Both the position numbers and the translations under genes were made by a program. A DNA stretch of 64,000 nucleotides, taken from the NCBI GenBank assembly GCA_029204225.1, contig CM055104.1, forward strand, positions 42,715,502 through 42,779,501, written 5' to 3'. Below are positions 58,161-64,000 of the stretch, piece after piece. The notes beneath the pieces were generated by a model. The model ran no database searches. It had not been told where the DNA came from and saw only the letters and a list, made by a program, of their open reading frames with translations. The DNA is from Diphasiastrum complanatum. Taxonomy: Eukaryota > Streptophyta > Lycopodiopsida > Lycopodiales > Lycopodiaceae. The number at the start of each line of letters is the position of its first letter. Positions within the stretch are counted from its first letter, which is position 1.

Positions 58161-61100
58161 ATGAGATGCAAACTCTAATAGAACTTGATCAAATATTGTT
58201 GTCCGTACAAAAACAACAAGCTACTGTATTTCACATGTGTGGATCCATAAGTAACAAATATAAATCATTCTACACATAGAATTGCATGCAATCACAAGTA
58301 TAGTGCACCAATGGATAGTGGAACCCAAGAGAACCATGTATAAGCATGAAATGAGATAGATAAGAGAGAAGATATGTCTCTCCACGAGTTACATCCTTTT
58401 ATAACAGGTCTAAGCCCTATTTGGCCACTTGGCTTTTCCACCAAAATGCTAACCCAACTATTTTTGGGTCTAGATTCAAAGTACTCAACATTCAAATTTA
58501 AATCTACTCAAACTCGACTTCTAACTTTCTCACAATTTTAAAAAGTGTTTATTCAAATGAAATTTAGACTAATAAACTTTGAAAAGTCAAACTCTAAGTC
58601 CAAAATAAAGTTGGCCTAAATTTGTCAAATATGAAAATATAGCAAATATGATCAAACTAGTTGAATCTTTCACACTCCCTCTTCAACTAGTTTTAGCATA
58701 GACTTTGATAACAATCCAAGTGATGTCCTATGATTCATGAACAAGTCCTTTCCCAATGCTTTGGTGAAGATATGAGCTAGACATTCCCTTGAGGACACAT
58801 GCTGAAGCTCCACCTCCTTTGCAATGACTTGCTTCCTCACAAAATGATATTGCACCTCAATATGCTTGCTCCTAGCATGAAATAGGATTGGTTGCCAACC
58901 TTTGGGCTGAATGATTGTCACAGAAGATGATTGGACTCTCTGAAAAATCTAGCAAGGGAAGATCCTTGATCATCTTGTTGATCCATACCATCTCCTTTGT
59001 GCAATGTGTTAGAGCTTTGTACTCGACCTCACTAGATGATTGGCTTGTTTCTTTGACATCCATGATATAGCTCCATCACCTATGAAAATACAATGAGCAC
59101 TAATGGATTTCCTATCCATTACATCTCCAGCATAGTTCGAATCTAAAAATTCAAAAAGATTAGATGATGGTCCCTCATCCATATGTCAAAATCTTGAGTT
59201 CCAATGATGTACCTCAAAACTTGTTTTCCTAGCTTCCAATGCCCCTCACTAGGATCTTGCATGAATTGACTCAATCTTCCAACACAATAGCTTAGATCTA
59301 GTCTAGTAATGGTTAGATAGATGAGTGAACCAATTAGCTTTCTATAGAGAGTAAGGTCCTTGAAGGATCTTTCACTACCTCTTATAGTTAGCTTTACATA
59401 AGACTCCATAGGTGTATCACTAGCTTTTGCATCTACCATATGAAATCTTTCTAGAATAGAATTAGCATACTTCTCTTGACAACTGAAAGTAGATTGAGAA
59501 GATCTAATGACTTCTATTCCCAAAATTGTAATGCAAGTTACCAAGATCATGCACCTCAAACTCCTTCTTAAAAGCACTCTTGATATCCTCCACATTTTGA
59601 TTGTCTCCGCCACTCAAGATGATATCATCCACATAGATTAGTAGGATGATAACATCATTTTCAGCAAACCTATAATAAAGTGAATGATGGTGCTTGCTTA
59701 AGGCCATACAAGCTCTTTTGTAGTAGACACACATGATTTGGCTTTGTTGATGAAATGTAGCTCTCGGGTTGCTCCATGTACACTTTCTCCTCAAGATCAC
59801 CATTCAAGAATGCATTTGTAATGTCCATTTTCCATAGACCCCATCCATAAAGTGTAGCAAGTGAGATGACGACTCGAATACTTACCATCTTTTCCAGGAG
59901 TGCAAAGGTCTCATCATAGTCAATCCTTGTTGTTGAGCATATCCTTTTGCCACTTACCTTGCCTTATACTTGTTGATAGATCCATATTGGTTTGTTTTTA
60001 CCCTGAAGATCCATTTGCATCCAATAGCTTTCTTGTCCTTAGGCAACTCCACCAAGCTTGATACTCAAGATCCATTGCTTGGATCCACTCCTCTTCTTTC
60101 CTTGCTTCATCTACACTTGTAGGTTCATCAAAAGAGGTTAGGAAAACAACATAATTTCCAGAAATTACTTGTTTACCCTTTTCATCATATGTGAGCTTTG
60201 CAGGTACTTGTCTTTCTCTTGATGTTCTCCTTGGCTTTTGACTTGATGAAGGTCCATCATCATCACCATCTAAAGTAGAATCCTTTACATCAACATCAAG
60301 AATGTTAGATCCATCTTCACCTTTATCAATCATGTTTGAAGACACTTTTGGAATGTTTCCCTCATAAAAAATGACATCTCTACCAACAATCACTTTGTTA
60401 GCAGTAGGAATGTAAACCTTGTAGGCTTTACTCACCTCACTATATCCAACAAAAATACCTCTTCTTGAAAATGGATCCTCCCTGGTCCTATCATCAAGAG
60501 TAATGTTGACATAACATGTGCATCCAAAAGTTCTTAGAAAGTTGACACTCGGCCTCCTCTTGAATAGCATCTCAAAAGGTGTCCTTCCATCCAAAATAGC
60601 ACTCGGTCACCTATTGCACAAGAAATTGGAACACAACAAAGCTTGATCCCAAAATGGTTTGTCAAGATTAGCACTTAACCTCATGACTTTAGCACTTTTA
60701 CATAAATTCCTATTCTTCTTTTCAGCCACTCCATTTTGTCATGGGGTCCTTGATGTTGTATACTCCTCGATCCCATATTGCTCATCACAAAAGGCCTTGA
60801 ACTTGGTAGATATGTACTCACCACCATTGTCACTCCTTAAGCACTTAATCCTTGTGGAAAATTGGTTCTCCCTTGCATTCTTGAACTTGATAAAGACATC
60901 ATACACTTCATCCTTGCTCTTTAGTAGATAGATCCAACAAAATCTACTAAAATCATCAATGAATGTTACGTACATCTTAGCTCCCCTATTGCTAATTGTA
61001 GTAAATCCATGCCATGTCCGAATGTACAAGTTGAAAAGGCTTTGTAGATCTAGATGTAGATCTAGTATAAGGCAGTCTATGTGACTTACACAAAGCACAT

Positions 61101-61560
61101 GACTCACAAACATTATTGATGCCACTTAAGGAACTTGGAAGACCTATCACAACCTTCTTTCTAGCCATTACTTCCAATGACTTGAAGTTGAGGTGCCCCA
61201 TCCTCCTATGCCAAACCTCTTGAATAGGTATTTGCTCTCTTGCAACACATCCAAATTGGTTAGCAATAACACAAGCATCTAGTTTGAACAACTTTCCTTG
61301 TCTTTTACCTTTTCATGATCATACAAGCATCTCTATCAAACTCAACCTTGAGCCCTTTACTTAGCATTTGACTCACGCTAAGCAAATTCTTGGTAATAGA
61401 TGGAATTGACAAGACATCGTCCAAATGAACATTCCTATTTGTTGAGAGAGAAATGAGAAATTGTGCCAATTCCTTTGATTGCACACTCACCATCATTGGC
61501 CATGTAGATCACCCTCTTGTCATTTCCATATGCCAACAAAGAAGTACTCTTTGTGAAAAG
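58150..61560 (-). mobile_element. Copia-6 relic with 3' LTR and most of pol
   Basis: On the reverse strand are pre-integrase (EVWHRRMGHLNFKSL, about 61230), integrase core (RSDNGGEYISTKFKAFCDEQ, about 60810), integrase C-terminal region (60594-60000, DGRTPFEMLFKRRPSVNFLR), RT (from about 60000, YVDDIILSGGDNQN at about 59620), RNase H (59063-58690, FCDNHSAQ) and a purine tract (GTTGAAGAGGGAG) before a 3' LTR starting at 58674. The gag end is lost where Copia-7 begins. Sequence is close to Copia-7 in RT but has several interruptions and small losses. The lower end of the LTR, near 58150, is approximate. Confidence 0.85.
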
Positions 61561-61572
61561 TCATGTGTGAAC

Positions 61573-62227
61573 TGTGAAAAATACAGATCCTAAGTGGATC
61601 TAAACTCCAAGATCATTGGCTTGAATGCTTGCACTCCAAACTACATAAGCTAGGAATTGGCAACACATTCTATGCTACCTAGAATGCAAAGAACTTGATC
61701 AAAAAGCATTTATCACAAATGGAAACTTCCATAAACATCAAGTGCGGCCCAAAATAGCATTATACAGTCCATAATACATCAGCCTACCACTTTTGGAAAG
61801 CACCTAAGATCATACACAATAGCTTGAAGACAATACACACAACAATGCTCTCAATGGAGGAAGAAACAATGACAATGATCTATTGATCTCAATGAAGCAT
61901 ACAAAAGGTTTCTCCAACCTGTTCTCCACGACTTCCCTACTATTTATGGATGAGGAAGATGACTCTCTCTCCTCTCTCTAGAAGGTACTTGACCCTAGAT
62001 ATTCCCTATATAGGAAAAATAGCTAAAAATGGCTTATATGACCAAAATACATCAAAATGGTCTCATTTTGAAGGGTATGAAGTTTGACACTTCATCATAC
62101 TGAAAAAATACAGTAAATAAAAACATTGTGGCCTGGTTCACACGTGTGAAACTCCAGAACCAAAACTATTTACAATTTTAGCCAATTTAGGCCTCAAACT
62201 AGCTAGGAAATGTTGACAATTTTCACA
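61573..62227 (-). repeat. Copia-7 3' LTR (about 655 bp)
   Basis: The upper end is fixed by the purine tract (GAAGAGGGAG) followed by TGTGAAAATTG on the reverse strand; the lower end is taken at TGTGAAAAATAC on the forward strand (61573), which would give inverted TGTGAAAA ends. An alternative lower end is 61566. Confidence 0.65.
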
Positions 62228-64000
62228 CTCCCTCTTCAACATTGGATGCTAGTTTCAACATAGTCTTTGAGCACATTCCAAGATTAGATCTATGCATTAA
62301 ATATAGGTCCTTTCCCAATGGTTTGGTGAAGATATCAGCCACACACTCCTTTGAAGAGACATGTTGAAGCTCCACCTCTTTGGCAATGACTTGATCTCTC
62401 ACAAAATGGTGAGCATTCTCAATGTGCTTGCTCCTTGCATGAAAAACAGGATTGCTTGCCAAGCTTTGGGCTGAAAGGTTATCACAAAGTATGATTGGAG
62501 TCTTCTCTGGTTCCAGCAAGTGAAGATCCAATAACATCCTCTTGATCCAAAGAATCTCCTTGGTGCATGTTGTTAATGCCTTGTACTCGGCTTCGGTGGA
62601 AGATAGAGAGATAGTTGGTTGCTTCTTTGATAGCCATGAGACCACTCCATCTCCAAGATAGATTGCAAAGGCACTTGTTGACTTCCTATCCATTTGATCA
62701 CCTGCAAAATCTGAATCTGAAAATCCACAAAGGTTAGGTGTAGTACCTCCATACAAGATGCCAAAATCTCTAGATCCCGAGATGTATCTAAGTACTCTCT
62801 TTCCTAGCTTCCAATGAGCCTCACTAGGATCTTGCATAAATTGACTTATTTTACCAACCACAAAGCTTAGATCAGGTCTTGTGATGGTTAACCATATAAG
62901 AGATCCTATTAGCTTTCTATAGAGAGTAATGTCCTTGAAGGATCTTTCATTACTTCTTGTAGTTAGCTTTACATTTGATTCCATAGGAGTAGAAACAACT
63001 TTACAATCTTCCATATGAAACCTTTTTAGAATAGAGTTAACATACTTTTCTTGACATATGAATGTAGATTTAGAAGTTCTAATAATCTCTATTCCTAAGA
63101 TATAATGAAGTTTACCAAGATCTTGAATTTCAAACTCTCTTTTGAGTGCCATCTTGATTTCATCTATATCTAGATTGTTACCACCACTTAAGATAATGTC
63201 ATCAACATAGATCAAAAGTAAAGTGATATCATTTTCATTCAATCTAAAGTAGAGAGAATGATCATACTCACTCATAACAAATTTTTGAGAAAGTAAGAAG
63301 GAATTGAGCTTAGCATACCAACTCCTTGGTGCTTGCTTTAGCCCATACAAACTCTTTTGGAGATAGCACACATGATTAGGCTCATCATGTGAAACATAGC
63401 CCTCGGGTTGCTCCATGTAAATATCTTCTTCAAGATCACCATTCAAGAAGGCATTAGTAACATCCATTTGCCACATATCCCAATCATAAAGAGTTGCAAG
63501 AGAGATTAGGATTCGAATAGTTACCATCTTTGCCACGGGTGCAAAGGTCTCATCATAGTCAATACCATATTCTTGAGCATACCCCTTTGCCACCAACCTT
63601 GCCTTGTACTTGTTGATTGATCCATCTTGATTTGTCTTGATCTTGAAGATCCACTTACAACCAATTGCCTTCTTGTCCTTTGGAAGCTTTACCAACCTCC
63701 ATGTGTTGCTTTTGATGAGTGCTTGATGCTCATGATCCATGGCTTGGATCCATTCCTTCTTTTGAATTGCTTCACCTACACAAGTTGGTTCATCAAAAGA
63801 GGTAAGAAAAGCAAGGTTAGAGTTGTCCACCACTTGCTTTCCTTTTTCATCATAGGTTAGCCTTGATGGCTTAGCCCTTTGCCTTTGAGTCTTCCTTGAA
63901 GTTTGCTTTGGAGTGGCATCTCCATCTTCATCCAAGACATCTTGCACATCATGATGATTAGTAGGCACATCAACATCAACATCAACAACATTGGAAACAT
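61573..64000 (-). mobile_element. Copia-7: best-preserved copia, 5' part beyond the window
   Basis: A 581-codon open frame (63968-62223) covers the end of the integrase tail, the whole RT (IGCKWIFKIKTNQDGSINKY, ARLVAKGYAQEYGIDYDETF, YVDDIILSGGN) and RNase H (KSTSAFAIYLGDGVVSWLSK, SSTEAEYKAL, LCDNLSAQSLASNPVFHARS), ending EEGV at the purine tract. The 3' LTR (62227-61573) starts TGTGAAAATTGTC on the reverse strand and contains TTCACACGTGTGAA at about 62140. No breaks are seen in the visible part. Its insertion point abuts the pre-protease part of Copia-6, so it appears younger than Copia-6. Gag, protease, most of integrase and the 5' LTR are outside the window, so completeness cannot be judged. 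Confidence 0.9.

Overview
The window looks like intergenic heterochromatin from a large, repeat-rich land-plant genome. It holds many Ty1/copia relics, tRNA-iMet-type primer-binding sites (TGGTATCAGAGC and variants), UBN2-type gag, plant-like short introns (about 90 bp, GT...AG) and long GA and TA microsatellites. I find no intact single-copy housekeeping gene, no tRNA or rRNA gene and no CRISPR array. The species cannot be fixed from this sequence.

Layout: 1-3195 Copia-1 relic (+). 3545-7783 copy A of a multigene element (gene 1 +, gene 2 -, motif-rich upstream region). 7784-13190 Copia-3 relic (-) split by the short LTR element E1. 13195-16793 Copia-2 (-, same family as Copia-1). 17190-21790 Ty3/gypsy pieces (-) with a copia LTR/gag piece (+) and unassigned DNA between them. 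21997-25880 relic of a non-LTR-type reverse transcriptase (YIDD box) between diverged direct repeats. 25947-26800 Copia-3 family piece. 26803-28400 histone H3-like gene remnant. 28641-31699 tandem repeat of a 1531-bp unit. 31700-34135 mostly unassigned. 34136-36845 Copia-5 (-). 36846-40790 diverged copy C of the multigene element, with a nearly complete H3-like reading frame. 42345-58160 copy B of the multigene element, split by LTR elements E2 (complete, two LTRs, young) and E3. 58150-64000 Copia-6 and Copia-7 (-), Copia-7 being the best preserved.

The notable content is the multigene element. In copy B the order is gene 0 (-, Pro-rich), gene 1 (+, unknown transposon-like protein), gene 2 (-, unknown), then an H3-like gene (+). 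Copies A and B are about 94% identical over the stretch I compared. Copy C is far more diverged but keeps gene 1, gene 2 and H3-like sequences and a gene 2 intron at the matching place. About 1.5 kb between gene 2 and the H3-like gene of copy B is studded with an iterated motif close to GATATCGGWTCARCGCGC in both orientations, and the equivalent part of copy A has it too. I do not recognise this combination from any described element. A repeated transposon-like unit with a divergent histone H3 and its own iterated sites is the best candidate here for an undescribed system.

Second in interest are three short LTR elements (E1, E2, E3) that share an unusual 3' coding module unlike copia pol, and whose LTRs repeatedly carry the palindrome CACACGTGTG. 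Third is the YIDD reverse-transcriptase relic, whose flanking repeats contain recurrent pairs of hairpins with compensatory stem changes. All family assignments are from reading motifs, not from database searches.
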